From NCBI RefSeq assembly GCF_030409055.1, contig NZ_CP116619.1:5076924-5140923 (forward strand): a stretch of DNA of 64,000 nucleotides, given 5' to 3'. The translations under genes were made by a program, and so were the position numbers. The stretch comes from Trichocoleus desertorum NBK24 (lineage in GTDB: Bacteria > Cyanobacteriota > Cyanobacteriia > FACHB-46). The notes under the pieces are model-generated. The model saw nothing but the letters and a program-made list of their open reading frames with translations, did not search any database and was not told the DNA's origin. Each line of letters starts with the position of its first letter. Position 1 is the first letter of the stretch. Of the stretch, positions 36,983 to 46,018 are shown piece by piece.

Positions 36983-37264
36983 GCCAAGAGTTACTGAAAT
37001 TAACTGTCTATTATTAGCGCGATCACAGGGTGTTTACCAGGGGCACCTCACTTCGATAGTTCAAGTGCGGTAAATCTTAAGGTTTTAAGAAATTCCAGCC
37101 TTAACAGTCCTGCTTAAGGTTTCACTAGAACCGGAGTGCTATTTTTTATTGCCTTCCGGGCAACTTGATCAGTGGGTCGTGATATTCCTGTCAAGGCAGT
37201 GGTTCTTGTTAACCGAAAAGACTTTAACTGACAAACCTGCACCATCAGCCAATTTACTAAGCTT
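36983..37264. other. Intergenic region upstream of the nucleoside transporter
   Basis: A 282-base gap between divergent genes. It contains a short dyad TCTTAA-GGTT-TTAAGA at 37077-37092 and AT-rich stretches suited to promoters. No gene was seen. Confidence 0.4.
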
Positions 37265-38974
37265 ATGAGCTACCTCAATTTACTTTCTTTCCTTGGTATT
37301 TTTGGTCTTTGTGCGGTCGCCTGGTTATTTTCGGAGAATCGCAGCTTACGAGTTTTTCCGTGGCGAGTTGTGGTGTCGGGCATTTTGCTGCAACTCATTC
37401 TCGGTGCATTAGTATTTTTATTTCCACCCACTAGAGCCGCGCTCCAAGGATTTAGCAATTTGCTAGATGGGGTATTTTTGGCCGCAGATACGGGCGCGAA
37501 CTTTGTGTTTGGCAAGAATCTCGTCCCCCTGCCAGATCGACCTGCGGATGTCAACTTAGGCTATATTTTTGCCTTTCGGGCTTTGCCAACAGTCATCTTC
37601 TTTTCTGGTTTAATGGCCTTGCTCTACAGCATTGGGGTCATTCAAGTTATTACTAATATCTTTGCCAAGGTGTTTTACGCCACCATGCGTCTGAGTGGAG
37701 CGGAAGCACTCAGCGGGGCTGCCAATATTTTTGTCGGCATTGAAGCGGCGATTGTCGTGAAGCCTTATTTGCCGAAGATGACTCGCAGTGAACTCTGCGC
37801 CATTCTGTCTTGTTGTTTTGGCACTGCTGCTTCCTCAACCCTAGCTATTTATGTCAGTTTTCTGCGACCTGTGTTTCCTAATATTTTGGGACACCTGGTT
37901 TCAGCGTCTATTATTGCGATTCCTGCCTGTTTTGTTTTATCAAAAATTTTAGTACCAGAAACTGAAGTTCCTTTAACGGCGGGTGGCATCCCGATGGAAT
38001 CCAAAGCCACAACTCGTAGGGAAGCAGCGGTTGTAGAGTCAGATTTTGAGGACGCGCCCAAGCATGAAACCGTAGGCGGAGAGCCAATCGAGCGTGTTAG
38101 CCCAATGGACGCGGCCATTGTGGGGGCGTTGGATGGGGTCAAAATGGCGGTGGCGATCGCTGCTGTGCTGATCCTAATCTTAGGTTTGGTCTCCTTAATT
38201 AACCAGATTTTTAGAGCTTTAGCTGCGATTCCTGGCCCCATTGGGGATATTTTTAGCGTCATCACGTTGGCTAATATTGAGGGTGCCCTCTTTTTACCCC
38301 TCACCTTTTTGACTGGAGTCTCCTTGGATTGGAACGAACTGTGGGCATCCTCGGTGATTATCGGCCGCAGACTCCTAGAAACGGCGATTCCTCCTTATCA
38401 AGCCTTGGCTACGGCAGCAGCTTTGCCAGGGGCAGAACGAGTCATTAGCGATCGCGCCGTTCTGATTATCAGCTACGCCCTATCTGGCTTTGCTCACTTA
38501 GCTTCAGTAGGAATCTTTGTGGGAGGCACGATCGCCCTGATTCCGTCTCGCCGCAAAGATATTTCAGAACTGGGTTGGAAGGCTTTATTTGTCGGCACTT
38601 TGGCGACGATGATGATTGCGGCAGTCGCAGGTGTGTTTTACCAAGAAGGCAATGCCAGCATCTTAGGCGACCAACCTCCCGCTCAGATTACCCCAGCCGT
38701 AACTCCTGCTGCTTCCCCCACTGCTTCCCCCACTAGCCCTGCGACTACTGTGGCCCCTGGTAGCCCCGCCGCAACTACCGCACCCACCATTGCGCCAGCC
38801 ACCATCCCGCCGACAGCACCAGCCACAGCTAGTCCTAGAGTCCAGGTCACGCCCCAAACTACGCCGACTGCTACGACTGCACCCACGACAGCCCCAACAG
38901 CCGCACCCATAGTCGCACCCACAGGAGCTAATCCAGCTAGTAGAGCTACGCCCTCTGCGTCTCCACGCCCCTAG
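37265..38974 (+). CDS. Concentrative nucleoside transporter (CNT/NupC family) with low-complexity tail
   Basis: A 569-residue protein whose first ~460 residues form a CNT fold with about nine to ten membrane helices. Family motifs include GYIFAFRALPTVIFFSGLMALLY, SGAANIFVGIEAAIVVKPYLPKMTRSEL, and the C-terminal LSGFAHLASVGIFVGGT. It would import nucleosides with a cation gradient. A hydrophilic insert (about 230-275) separates the halves. The last ~100 residues (from about 470) are Pro/Thr/Ala/Ser-rich with repeated APTxAPT units and lack any domain. The region 38680-38971 is correspondingly C-rich. Substrate is not determined. Confidence 0.92.
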   Translation: MSYLNLLSFLGIFGLCAVAWLFSENRSLRVFPWRVVVSGILLQLILGALVFLFPPTRAALQGFSNLLDGVFLAADTGANFVFGKNLVPLPDRPADVNLGYIFAFRALPTVIFFSGLMALLYSIGVIQVITNIFAKVFYATMRLSGAEALSGAANIFVGIEAAIVVKPYLPKMTRSELCAILSCCFGTAASSTLAIYVSFLRPVFPNILGHLVSASIIAIPACFVLSKILVPETEVPLTAGGIPMESKATTRREAAVVESDFEDAPKHETVGGEPIERVSPMDAAIVGALDGVKMAVAIAAVLILILGLVSLINQIFRALAAIPGPIGDIFSVITLANIEGALFLPLTFLTGVSLDWNELWASSVIIGRRLLETAIPPYQALATAAALPGAERVISDRAVLIISYALSGFAHLASVGIFVGGTIALIPSRRKDISELGWKALFVGTLATMMIAAVAGVFYQEGNASILGDQPPAQITPAVTPAASPTASPTSPATTVAPGSPAATTAPTIAPATIPPTAPATASPRVQVTPQTTPTATTAPTTAPTAAPIVAPTGANPASRATPSASPRP

Positions 38975-39031
38975 TGCTTATCTAGCGGTCATGGGCGCGA
39001 TCGCTCAGGCAATAGCTTGTAAAATCGGGAA

Positions 39032-39643
39032 ATGATGAATCCTGATCCTGAAGTTCGCCGTCTATTAGATATCATGCCTGCCTCCGGTCGCATGCTTTGC
39101 CGCATCGTGGACAAACCGGAGCAATCGCGGGTGATTAACTACTCTTATCCGGTGCCTTGGTCGCCTAATCGTCCAGTCTTCATCAACTTTGACCTGTGGA
39201 GTCAATTGTCCCGACCCCAGCGCGATCTAGCATTGTTGCGAGCGGTTAGCTGGTTAATAGGCATTAAGTGGTTTAAACCAGACCTCTATCGCGGCTTGAT
39301 ATCGATTGGCCTAGTCGGTGCGGGTGTAGAGGCGTTACAGGGAGATGCGATCGGAGTTTTGATGGCAGGCAGTCTGGCTGCGATCGCGGGTACTCAAATC
39401 TGGCGCTCGACCCAAAGCTCTCAGCGAGAACTAGAAACCGATGAAGCGGCGGTTCGGGTGGCTTTGCGGCGAGGTTACACAGAAGCAGAAGCCGCTCGTC
39501 ACTTGTTGGAAGCGATTGAAGCGGTGGCTCAAATTGAGGGCCGACTTCAGTTGAGTTTTACAGAACTAGTTCGTTGCCAGAATTTGCGGGCGATCGCTGG
39601 GTTATCTCCAGTTGGGACACCAGAAACCTTAAGGCAAGAATAG
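39032..39643 (+). CDS. DUF3318 family protein
   Basis: A 203-residue protein with conserved EVRRLLDIMPASGRM at the start, INFDLWSQLSRPQRDLALLRAVSW in the middle, and one or two membrane segments (about 95-130). The C-terminal half is helical with QRELETDEAAVRVALRRGYTEAEA. DUF3318 is a cyanobacterial family of unknown function; the DLWSQLxRxQRDLLLLR pattern loosely recalls membrane metallopeptidase neighbours but no HExxH is seen. It is convergent with the GT39-like gene, 12 bases away. Confidence 0.88.
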   Translation: MMNPDPEVRRLLDIMPASGRMLCRIVDKPEQSRVINYSYPVPWSPNRPVFINFDLWSQLSRPQRDLALLRAVSWLIGIKWFKPDLYRGLISIGLVGAGVEALQGDAIGVLMAGSLAAIAGTQIWRSTQSSQRELETDEAAVRVALRRGYTEAEAARHLLEAIEAVAQIEGRLQLSFTELVRCQNLRAIAGLSPVGTPETLRQE

Positions 39644-39655
39644 CTTTACCTATAG

Positions 39656-41449
39656 CTACTTCAGGCAATGGTAGAGCTGATAGCTGTAGCCATTGACGCC
39701 TGAATCAAGCTTTGGATCAGCCGCACAGCCTTTGGCTTGAAGGGAAGCGCTTAATGTTGATTCTGGATTCGTGTAGAAATTAACCAGCCACAAATCGAAT
39801 GGTCTGGGGAGAGTAGCCAAGTTTTGCTGGAGAACTTGAGCTGATTGTTCGCAGGTAGTTTGTTTAGGATTGCAAGTCTGGTGCGCCAGCAAGAACTGAG
39901 GGGAGCCATTGGCTAAAGTGGTCGATCCGCCAGCGTGCCAAAATTCCCAAGCTAGTCCCATTAACTCTCCAGTTTGCACCAGGGTATTGTGCGTCGTGGC
40001 GATCAGCGTCGGCACCTGTGAGGTTGCTTGAATCACGGGTGCTAACAGATCGGGGCGATAGTACTTGCGATAGCCCAAGTTATTAGTCACGGTTAAGCCG
40101 CTTAAGACTCCCATCAGCAACACGACCAGAATGGCTGGTTTGCCATATCTTTTGAAGGGTAGCCAGAGGCGCTGCCACTGGGGTGGTGAGAAACTATCTG
40201 TAGTTGTAGCACTAGAAGAATCTGAGTTCCAGATGGCTGCTAGACTTACGCCGACCAGAGCCATAACCGCTGGAAAATACATAAAGTTGTACCTGGCTCC
40301 ACGGGTCAGATCGTTGCCCAAGCCGTAAGTAATGCCAAAGAGTAGCGCGATCGCCCCCAGCACAAATCCTACTAGCGTTTGCGTACCCATGCCAGCTTCT
40401 AGACCTTGCCATTGAGCTTTGAGACCCCGATACAACAGAGGGATGGCCCAAATGAAGTAAAGGATCATGACTGCCCCAGAAGCGATCACAATGGGTAACT
40501 GCTCAGCTTCCACGGGTAAGAGAGACAGCATCGTGATCCAGGCGGCTAAGGCTTGGAAAATGGGGTTAATCCAAGCCATGAGATTCCAGCGATCGCTCGT
40601 TCTAATCCACTCGGTGAGTTCGCTGTTATAAACGGACTGCAATACGGGAAGCCAAATTAGGCCGCCTACCATTGTGCCAATAGCCACTACATAGATACGC
40701 CGCCAGTAAGGCCGCAACCCAGCGCCTGGGTCTTGGCGATTGTGGCTGATCACTTGCCCAAGGAGCACAAAAGCCTCGGCAAATAGCGTCAGACTGAAAA
40801 AATAGTGTGTGGCAATGCCCAAACTGTTGATTACGACCCAAACCAAGCCCAGCCAAATCGGTAAACGACGGCGATCGCGGAGGCATTGGTTCGCTGCGAT
40901 AAAACAACTGAGCGATGCAATCACCCACAAAACTGACAAACTATAGTGCCTTGCCTCTTGCGCCAGAAAAAGGCCATAGGGAGACACCGCCATCATCATG
41001 GCCGCCAATTGTCCAGCCAAGCGGGAACCAAAAGCGAGCCAACCCAAGCCGAACATTGCGGGAATGGAGGCAACCCCAAATAAAGCAGGGAGCGATCGCG
41101 CTACCCAGGCCGAAACTAAACCGTTGTTGGGCGGAAATAGCTGCATCCACCAATGAGCCAAAACAAAATATAAAGGCGGATGGGTATCTTCGCTGATCAG
41201 GTGATGCAGGACGGCACCAGCGCCCAAAGTTGGATCAGGCTGAAGCGGCTCTAGAAGACTACGGATGTTAATGACTTGATCGAGGGGGACGGTGCGATAG
41301 CTATGGCCCAAGCTATAAACCAATGTGGAAATTTCATCTGTCCACAATGACTTAGAAGCTAAGTGGTTAAAGCGTAGGGCTGCCCCCAGCAAGATCCATC
41401 CCAACAACAAACAAGGATGCAACCAACGACTATGGAAGAGAGCCTTCAA
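39656..41449 (-). CDS. GT39-like polytopic membrane glycosyltransferase
   Basis: A 597-residue protein with about 11-12 membrane helices. The first loop reads RFNHLASKSLWTDEISTLVYS, with the acidic WxDE typical of GT-C (GT39/PMT-like) enzymes. It is followed by EDTHPPLYFVLAHWWMQLFP, the HPPLY motif. A soluble C-terminal domain (about 470-597) follows the last helix. Such enzymes transfer sugars from lipid carriers on the extracytoplasmic face. The likely start is a TTG with GAGGCGG about eight bases upstream because no ATG lies near the N-terminus. Acceptor and donor are unknown. Confidence 0.85.
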   Translation of the reverse strand: MKALFHSRWLHPCLLLGWILLGAALRFNHLASKSLWTDEISTLVYSLGHSYRTVPLDQVINIRSLLEPLQPDPTLGAGAVLHHLISEDTHPPLYFVLAHWWMQLFPPNNGLVSAWVARSLPALFGVASIPAMFGLGWLAFGSRLAGQLAAMMMAVSPYGLFLAQEARHYSLSVLWVIASLSCFIAANQCLRDRRRLPIWLGLVWVVINSLGIATHYFFSLTLFAEAFVLLGQVISHNRQDPGAGLRPYWRRIYVVAIGTMVGGLIWLPVLQSVYNSELTEWIRTSDRWNLMAWINPIFQALAAWITMLSLLPVEAEQLPIVIASGAVMILYFIWAIPLLYRGLKAQWQGLEAGMGTQTLVGFVLGAIALLFGITYGLGNDLTRGARYNFMYFPAVMALVGVSLAAIWNSDSSSATTTDSFSPPQWQRLWLPFKRYGKPAILVVLLMGVLSGLTVTNNLGYRKYYRPDLLAPVIQATSQVPTLIATTHNTLVQTGELMGLAWEFWHAGGSTTLANGSPQFLLAHQTCNPKQTTCEQSAQVLQQNLATLPRPFDLWLVNFYTNPESTLSASLQAKGCAADPKLDSGVNGYSYQLYHCLK

Positions 41450-41546
41450 TCAACACCGCCTCAGTGAACTAAAGGGGTAAAACCATAAAAATCGGGAAAG
41501 CCAGAATAGTATAATGGCTTTTCTACGAAGTGCGCTCCTTAGGTTT

Positions 41547-42458
41547 ATGCATAACTTTCTGCCCATCGCTTACTTTAGAAACCAGTTTGTGCCCTTTGGG
41601 GAAGCCAACCTTTCGATCGCAACTCACGCCCTACATTACGGAACTGGTGCGTTTGGTGGCTTAAGAGGCATTCCTGATCCTCAGAATGATCAACAGTTCT
41701 TGTTGTTCCGCTTGGATGCCCACTGCAAAAGATTAAGTAGTAGTGCTAGGTTTCTCCATTACGATTTACCAGCCGACAAAATCCAGCAAATTTTAGTTGA
41801 TTTCGTTAAAAAAAATAGGCCGACTACTTCCTTTTATATTCGTCCCTTTGTTTATACTTCTGACTTAGGAATTGCTCCTAGACTGCACAATATTGAAAAA
41901 GACTTTTTTGTTTATGGCTTAGAGTTGGGAGATTATTTATCTCCGGAAGGCGTGAGCTGCCGCATTAGCTCTTGGTATCGCCAAGAAGACCGCAGCTTAC
42001 CGTTGCGTGGCAAGATTAGCGGTGCATACATCACTTCTTCTCTAGCTAAAACTGAAGCAGTGGAATCTGGCTTTGATGAAGCGATTTTGATGAATTCTCA
42101 GGGCAAAGTCAGCGAAGCTTCAGGCATGAATATCTTTGTGGTGAGAAATGGCAAAATCATTACGCCAGGATTTGACCAAGATATTCTGGAAGGTATCACC
42201 AGAGACAGCATTTTAACCGTTGCCCGTGACTTAGGCATTGAAGTGGTTGAGCGATCGCTCGACAAATCGGAGTTGTTTGCTGCTGATGAAGTATTTCTCA
42301 GCGGTACTGCGGCTAAGATTACCCCTGTCAAGCGAGTCGAGAATTATCACTTATCTACCGAACGACCCATCACAGAAAAACTTAGAGACAAACTAACTGC
42401 TATTACCGAAAACCGCGATCCAAACTACCAAGATTGGGTGTTTCCTATTTCTGTGTAA
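41547..42458 (+). CDS. ilvE: Branched-chain amino acid aminotransferase
   Basis: A 303-residue class IV PLP aminotransferase that interconverts branched-chain amino acids and their keto acids. It begins LPIAYFRNQFVPFGEANLSIATHALHYGTGAFGGLRG. The PLP-binding part has RGKISGAYITSSLAKTEAVESG, EASGMNIFVVRNG and GITRDSILTVARDLG. The ATG at 41547 (MHNFLPI) is preferred over 41514 on family length. An antisense-facing terminator-like hairpin lies 13 bases after the stop. Confidence 0.95.
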   Translation: MHNFLPIAYFRNQFVPFGEANLSIATHALHYGTGAFGGLRGIPDPQNDQQFLLFRLDAHCKRLSSSARFLHYDLPADKIQQILVDFVKKNRPTTSFYIRPFVYTSDLGIAPRLHNIEKDFFVYGLELGDYLSPEGVSCRISSWYRQEDRSLPLRGKISGAYITSSLAKTEAVESGFDEAILMNSQGKVSEASGMNIFVVRNGKIITPGFDQDILEGITRDSILTVARDLGIEVVERSLDKSELFAADEVFLSGTAAKITPVKRVENYHLSTERPITEKLRDKLTAITENRDPNYQDWVFPISV

Positions 42459-42470
42459 CCCAAAAGCAAC

Positions 42471-42504
42471 AAAAAACCCCCAGCCATAGCCAGGGGTCAC
42501 AATC
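42471..42504 (-). terminator. Terminator-like hairpin oriented to the minus strand, downstream of ilvE
   Basis: Read on the minus strand it is GATTGTGACCCC, a GGCTATGGC centre, then GGGGG and TTTTTT. The CCCC/GGGG stem plus T-tract makes it an intrinsic terminator for leftward transcription, but no leftward gene ends here. A close relative occurs at 47541-47574. It may mark the 3' end of a small RNA or of antisense transcription. Confidence 0.6.
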
Positions 42505-42631
42505 AGGGTGCATCTACCACTCTTTCTTTCTGGACTGCCCGACTCTCATCCGGAAAGTTTCTTGAGATAGAGCGATCGCCGTTGCAGATTCACTAAACTG
42601 GCGCATAGGACAGCATCCAGGAGGGAATTCG

Positions 42632-43336
42632 ATGCGAACACTAGCAGTAGACATTGGCGGCAGTGGTGTCAAGGTGATGGTGTTGGATGAGGCGGGCCAT
42701 GCGCTAACCGAGCGATCGCGGGTGGAAACGCCTCAACCTCCTATTCCAGATGCCGTAATTGCGGCGATCGCCCAGTTAACCGAGAGCCAAGGTGAGTTCG
42801 ATCGCGTTTCTGTGGGCTTTCCTGGTGTGGTGCGGAATGGGGTGACGGCAACGGCTGTGAATCTTGACCCTAGCTGGATTGGTTTTGATCTGGCAACTGG
42901 ATTATCTCAGCGTTTAACTAAACCTGTGCGGGTAATCAATGATGCTGATATGCAAGGTATGGGCGCGATCGCAGGTAAAGGGGTAGAACTTGTGATCACC
43001 CTGGGTACTGGCTTCGGCTCGGCTCTGTTTGTCAATGGTCATTTGGTGCCCAACCTGGAGATGGGACATCATGAGTTTCGCAATGAGGAAACCTACGAGC
43101 AACAGTTAGGCAGAGAAGCGCTCGATCGTGTGGGGAAAAAGAAGTGGAACCGTCGCTTAGAAAAGGCGATCGCGTCTTTAGAGCATTTGTTTAATTATGA
43201 TGCACTCTACATCGGCGGCGGCAATACTGACAAAATCGCCTTTGAGTTACCCGCCAATGTCAAAATTGTTCCCAATGTGACTGGTCTTTTTGGTGGCATT
43301 GCTTTGTGGCGTGATGTGTCTGATCAACTGCCCTAA
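42632..43336 (+). CDS. ROK family kinase, polyphosphate-glucokinase-like
   Basis: A 234-residue sugar kinase. The phosphate-1 motif is LAVDIGGSGVKVMVLD, the substrate/Asp motif is RVINDADMQGMGA, and the second phosphate motif is VITLGTGFGSALFVNG. The segment NLEMGHHEF followed by EEQQLGREALDRVGKKKW-like residues fits strictly polyphosphate- or ATP-using glucokinases, the PPGK group within ROK. The usual ROK zinc motif CxCGxxGC is absent, as in that group. AGGAGG lies eight bases before the ATG. It likely phosphorylates glucose; the phosphoryl donor cannot be told by eye. Confidence 0.88.
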   Translation: MRTLAVDIGGSGVKVMVLDEAGHALTERSRVETPQPPIPDAVIAAIAQLTESQGEFDRVSVGFPGVVRNGVTATAVNLDPSWIGFDLATGLSQRLTKPVRVINDADMQGMGAIAGKGVELVITLGTGFGSALFVNGHLVPNLEMGHHEFRNEETYEQQLGREALDRVGKKKWNRRLEKAIASLEHLFNYDALYIGGGNTDKIAFELPANVKIVPNVTGLFGGIALWRDVSDQLP

Positions 43337-43348
43337 CCCTGTCTAGCT

Positions 43349-43693
43349 ATGCTCAAACCAGTCGTGCTTTTGCTGGTCTCCAATATCTTTATGACCTTCG
43401 CTTGGTATGGTCATTTGAAAGATCTCAAGGCGGCTCCGCTTTGGATCGCGATTGTTGCTAGTTGGGCGATCGCTTTTTTTGAATACTGTTTCCAGGTACC
43501 CGCCAACCGCATCGGTATAACCTATTTCAGTCTGCCCCAACTCAAAGTGTTGCAGGAAATTATCACGATGCTGGTGTTCGCAGGATTTAGCGTGGCTTAC
43601 ATGAAGGTGCCTCTGACCCGTAACTATTTCTTTGCAGCCATGCTCCTTGCAGGTGCAGCCTACCTAATCTTCAGCGAAAAACCACAACGTTAG
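43349..43693 (+). CDS. DUF486 (DMT superfamily-like) small membrane protein
   Basis: A 114-residue protein with four membrane helices. The residues LLVSNIFMTFAWYGHLK and PANRIGITYFSLPQLKVLQEIITMLVF are typical of DUF486. Such half-size proteins resemble the small drug/metabolite transporters. It starts 12 bases after the ROK kinase gene and probably shares its transcript. Substrate is unknown. Confidence 0.92.
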   Translation: MLKPVVLLLVSNIFMTFAWYGHLKDLKAAPLWIAIVASWAIAFFEYCFQVPANRIGITYFSLPQLKVLQEIITMLVFAGFSVAYMKVPLTRNYFFAAMLLAGAAYLIFSEKPQR

Positions 43694-43709
43694 CGAATTC
43701 ATCGTTGTC

Positions 43710-44609
43710 TTATTTCCACTCTTCAACCTCCCAAAACCAGTGATCCTGAAGCTTTGTGCGGCTGCGATACCAAGGACCAGGCAAGTCAGAAGAAGCTTCT
43801 TGTAGACGCTGATATTCTTCTGGCGTAATAGATATATCCTGTTTATCCGAGCGGTAAAGGAAAGAAGAATCTCCATCCAGTCCCCCAAACTGGCAAAAGT
43901 CCAACATTCTTACCCCAGAATTTTCTTGAGTTAAAACAGTCCCGCAAGGACTGAGATACTGATAGCGGCGGGACAATTTAACCAAAAATTGATGACCTTG
44001 ATGTATAGATTGTTTAGTAAGAGGTTCTAGTTGTACCTGCTCCTGTTCAACGAGCTTAACAATCTGTTCAAAGGAGTTCACATGCAGCCCAAAATTGGCA
44101 GTTGAAGGATACCCCCAATACAAAAGATGAGAGCCAATTATGAAAAAGATTGTGCTAATGGTAGCTAAGATGCGCCATGCGTAGGGCTGCACTGCATGAG
44201 GTAAGCTTCTAAACTGTGAAACTGCTTGTGAACCAAACCACATCAGCGCAATTGCCATTACGCAAACTTCAGTAGGCCACAGCCTAGAGCCTTTGACTAA
44301 GGCCATTGTCATAGTAACCACAAATGTAATTGCCAAAACTAAACTTGTTGATTGAATCAGATTGGCGATCGTTTTACGCCGTAAATCCTGACCCTGGTTT
44401 TCAACCCGTAAGTAGGCTGGCCAAACCGACAGGAATGCTACAAATAGCAGATCCAGAAGCAACAATGAGACAAACTCACTCCCTGCGATCGGCAGGAGGG
44501 CATTAATGTGAGTCAATCGAAACAACAACTGAGTGCAGCCCATACTGAGCAGCACTGTCCAGATCAACCGAAATCGCTGTTTCTCTAACGCATCCAAACC
44601 TTTTTCCAT
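43710..44609 (-). CDS. Hypothetical membrane protein
   Basis: A 299-residue protein with five predicted membrane helices in its first 175 residues and a soluble C-terminal ~120 residues with two Cys (SPCGTV, DFCQFGG). No family is recognised. There is no clear Shine-Dalgarno at the ATG. It lies at the left border of the HIP1-free stretch and diverges from the AT-rich cassette. The intact frame and proper topology support a real gene. The convergent DUF486 gene ends 16 bases away. Confidence 0.7.
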   Translation of the reverse strand: MEKGLDALEKQRFRLIWTVLLSMGCTQLLFRLTHINALLPIAGSEFVSLLLLDLLFVAFLSVWPAYLRVENQGQDLRRKTIANLIQSTSLVLAITFVVTMTMALVKGSRLWPTEVCVMAIALMWFGSQAVSQFRSLPHAVQPYAWRILATISTIFFIIGSHLLYWGYPSTANFGLHVNSFEQIVKLVEQEQVQLEPLTKQSIHQGHQFLVKLSRRYQYLSPCGTVLTQENSGVRMLDFCQFGGLDGDSSFLYRSDKQDISITPEEYQRLQEASSDLPGPWYRSRTKLQDHWFWEVEEWK

Positions 44610-44980
44610 AAGCCCGTTTTAATAGCTTTTGTGGAGTGTGCCCAAACAGCCAACGGTACTCTCCTATTACATAAATTGACATCACTATCCCATTGCTGCT
44701 CCATCAATCCTTGAGTTACTCATTATGTTGATAGCGCACTATCAATCTCAGGTGTACTACCTATGCAAAAATGGGTTTAATAAACTTTCCTTACAGTAAG
44801 ACTGAAATTTAATAATTTTGGCAAAGAGTGTGTAGAAGTCTAACTAATTTCAATACATTTAGTAATAATGGGCATAAGTTTAGAGAATGATGCTGTCCTA
44901 AGAGTCAGTTCTATGAAGTTGTTAAGCTGCATATCACCTCTTCAATTTTGCCAAGCTATCAATTCTTTAGGAGATAGCTA
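44610..44980. other. AT-rich intergenic region upstream of the three-gene cassette
   Basis: A 371-base AT-rich gap between divergent genes. It holds a perfect dyad TTGATAG-CGCA-CTATCAA at 44728-44745 and an AGGAG Shine-Dalgarno at the right edge, seven bases before the ATG at 44981. Promoters for both directions are expected. No RNA gene was recognised. Confidence 0.5.
44728..44745. promoter_or_regulatory. Perfect 7-bp dyad, possible operator
   Basis: TTGATAG and CTATCAA flank CGCA. Partly similar words lie nearby (ATCAATCC at 44703 and ATCAATCTC at 44741). There is no T-tract. It is placed like an operator between the membrane-protein gene and the cassette, about 240 bases upstream of the latter. 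Confidence 0.45.
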
Positions 44981-45565
44981 ATGGCATCTAAAGACGAACT
45001 TCAAAGCAGTTTGAAGGAAAAGTTTGGCATCAACAAAAATATTAGTCAAGCTCTGACTAAAGAAGAATGTGAAAGACTATTTGATCTTCTTTGCAATGAA
45101 CCGAGTGCTGAAAAGCTTGTTAGCTCTTTTGCTGACAAGAACTCTAGCTTGGGCCGTAATAATGCGACTTATGCTAGGGCACGCAATCAAGCCGAACGGA
45201 AGTTTGAGACTTTACAAGCGGAATATCAACAATTAGAGAAATCTATCGAGTCTATAGAAGTAGCCAAGGTAGATCTCGAAAAGAGAAAGAGAATCCTGGG
45301 GGAAGAACAGAAAAAGCTTGAGGCCGAAGTCCAAGATCTCTCCTCACTAAACCAATCTTTAAAGTCTAATGTTCAAACTCTAACAACTCAAAATGACGAG
45401 TTGACAGTAGCCAATACACAGCTAAAGAAGGAAAACAAAGATCTAAAGAACATAGTCGATCAGATCAGACTTCGGTTAGCGAGAGACACCAAAATGCTTT
45501 TGCAGTATGAAGACAGCGAAATCAAAAAAGCTGTTATTAGGTTATTTAGATGGACACTAGGCTAA
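44981..45565 (+). CDS. Coiled-coil protein of unknown function, first gene of an AT-rich cassette
   Basis: A 194-residue protein. The first ~60 residues are helical (KEKFGINKNISQALTKEECERLF). A long continuous coiled coil covers about residues 60-165 with heptads such as LEKRKRILGEEQKKLEAEV. The C-terminal end is basic and hydrophobic (KAVIRLFRWTLG). TTTAGGAG precedes the ATG by about seven bases. It is 12 bases upstream of the next gene on the same strand. Sampled lines across the cassette average about 38% G+C, well below the neighbours, and no HIP1 octamer occurs. I do not recognise the family. The coiled coil could serve as an oligomeric sensor or scaffold. Confidence 0.75.
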   Translation: MASKDELQSSLKEKFGINKNISQALTKEECERLFDLLCNEPSAEKLVSSFADKNSSLGRNNATYARARNQAERKFETLQAEYQQLEKSIESIEVAKVDLEKRKRILGEEQKKLEAEVQDLSSLNQSLKSNVQTLTTQNDELTVANTQLKKENKDLKNIVDQIRLRLARDTKMLLQYEDSEIKKAVIRLFRWTLG

Positions 45566-45577
45566 GGAATTGAGCTA

Positions 45578-46018
45578 ATGGCAAGCAAGAAAAGCCAAAA
45601 AAGAAATTTCAATGGTATGAGTTATAGCGAGCTTCAGCGTGCTAACTCAGCGAACCGAGAGAAGCTCAATTCAGAAAACAAAAAGTGGCTAAAAGAGAAT
45701 GGCTACAAAAATGTTGGTTGGGATAATGTCATTAAGCTGTATCAGCAGATCGAGGAAATTCTCAACAAAGCTCAGTTTGAGGATATGAGCTTGGAGGAAT
45801 TGTTCTTAGAAGCTGACCGAATTGGGAGCAAATACCTCACTTCTCAAGAGATAGAAGAGTTTAATCAACAACTATCTAAGGAAGTTGCTGAGATTGGAGA
45901 GCTGATTGATCAGCAGTTTCCTGATACTGAAGTAGAGGTAATTGACTATAGCCAGAAGCCGAGCCAGAAACCTCAGAAAAAACGCAATCAAAAAACGTAC
46001 CGAACCGCAAAACTCTAG
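45578..46018 (+). CDS. Hypothetical small basic protein, second gene of the cassette
   Basis: A 146-residue charged protein. The N-terminal half has SYSELQRANSANREKLN and then WLKENGYKNVGWDNVIKLYQ. The second half has a helix-turn unit (LEELFLEADRIGSKYLTSQE) that recurs at the N-terminus of the next gene's product. The C-terminus is Lys/Gln-rich and disordered-looking. Its TAG stop shares one base with the GTG start of the HNH gene, so the two are translationally coupled. No enzyme motif is seen. It may be an adaptor that pairs with the nuclease or a regulator of it. Confidence 0.75.
   Translation: MASKKSQKRNFNGMSYSELQRANSANREKLNSENKKWLKENGYKNVGWDNVIKLYQQIEEILNKAQFEDMSLEELFLEADRIGSKYLTSQEIEEFNQQLSKEVAEIGELIDQQFPDTEVEVIDYSQKPSQKPQKKRNQKTYRTAKL

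Noticed and set aside
38663-38922. Gly/Ala/Val-rich minus-strand frames opposite the transporter tail
   Set aside because: They mirror the low-complexity Pro/Thr/Ala coding sequence; repeats in DNA open all frames.
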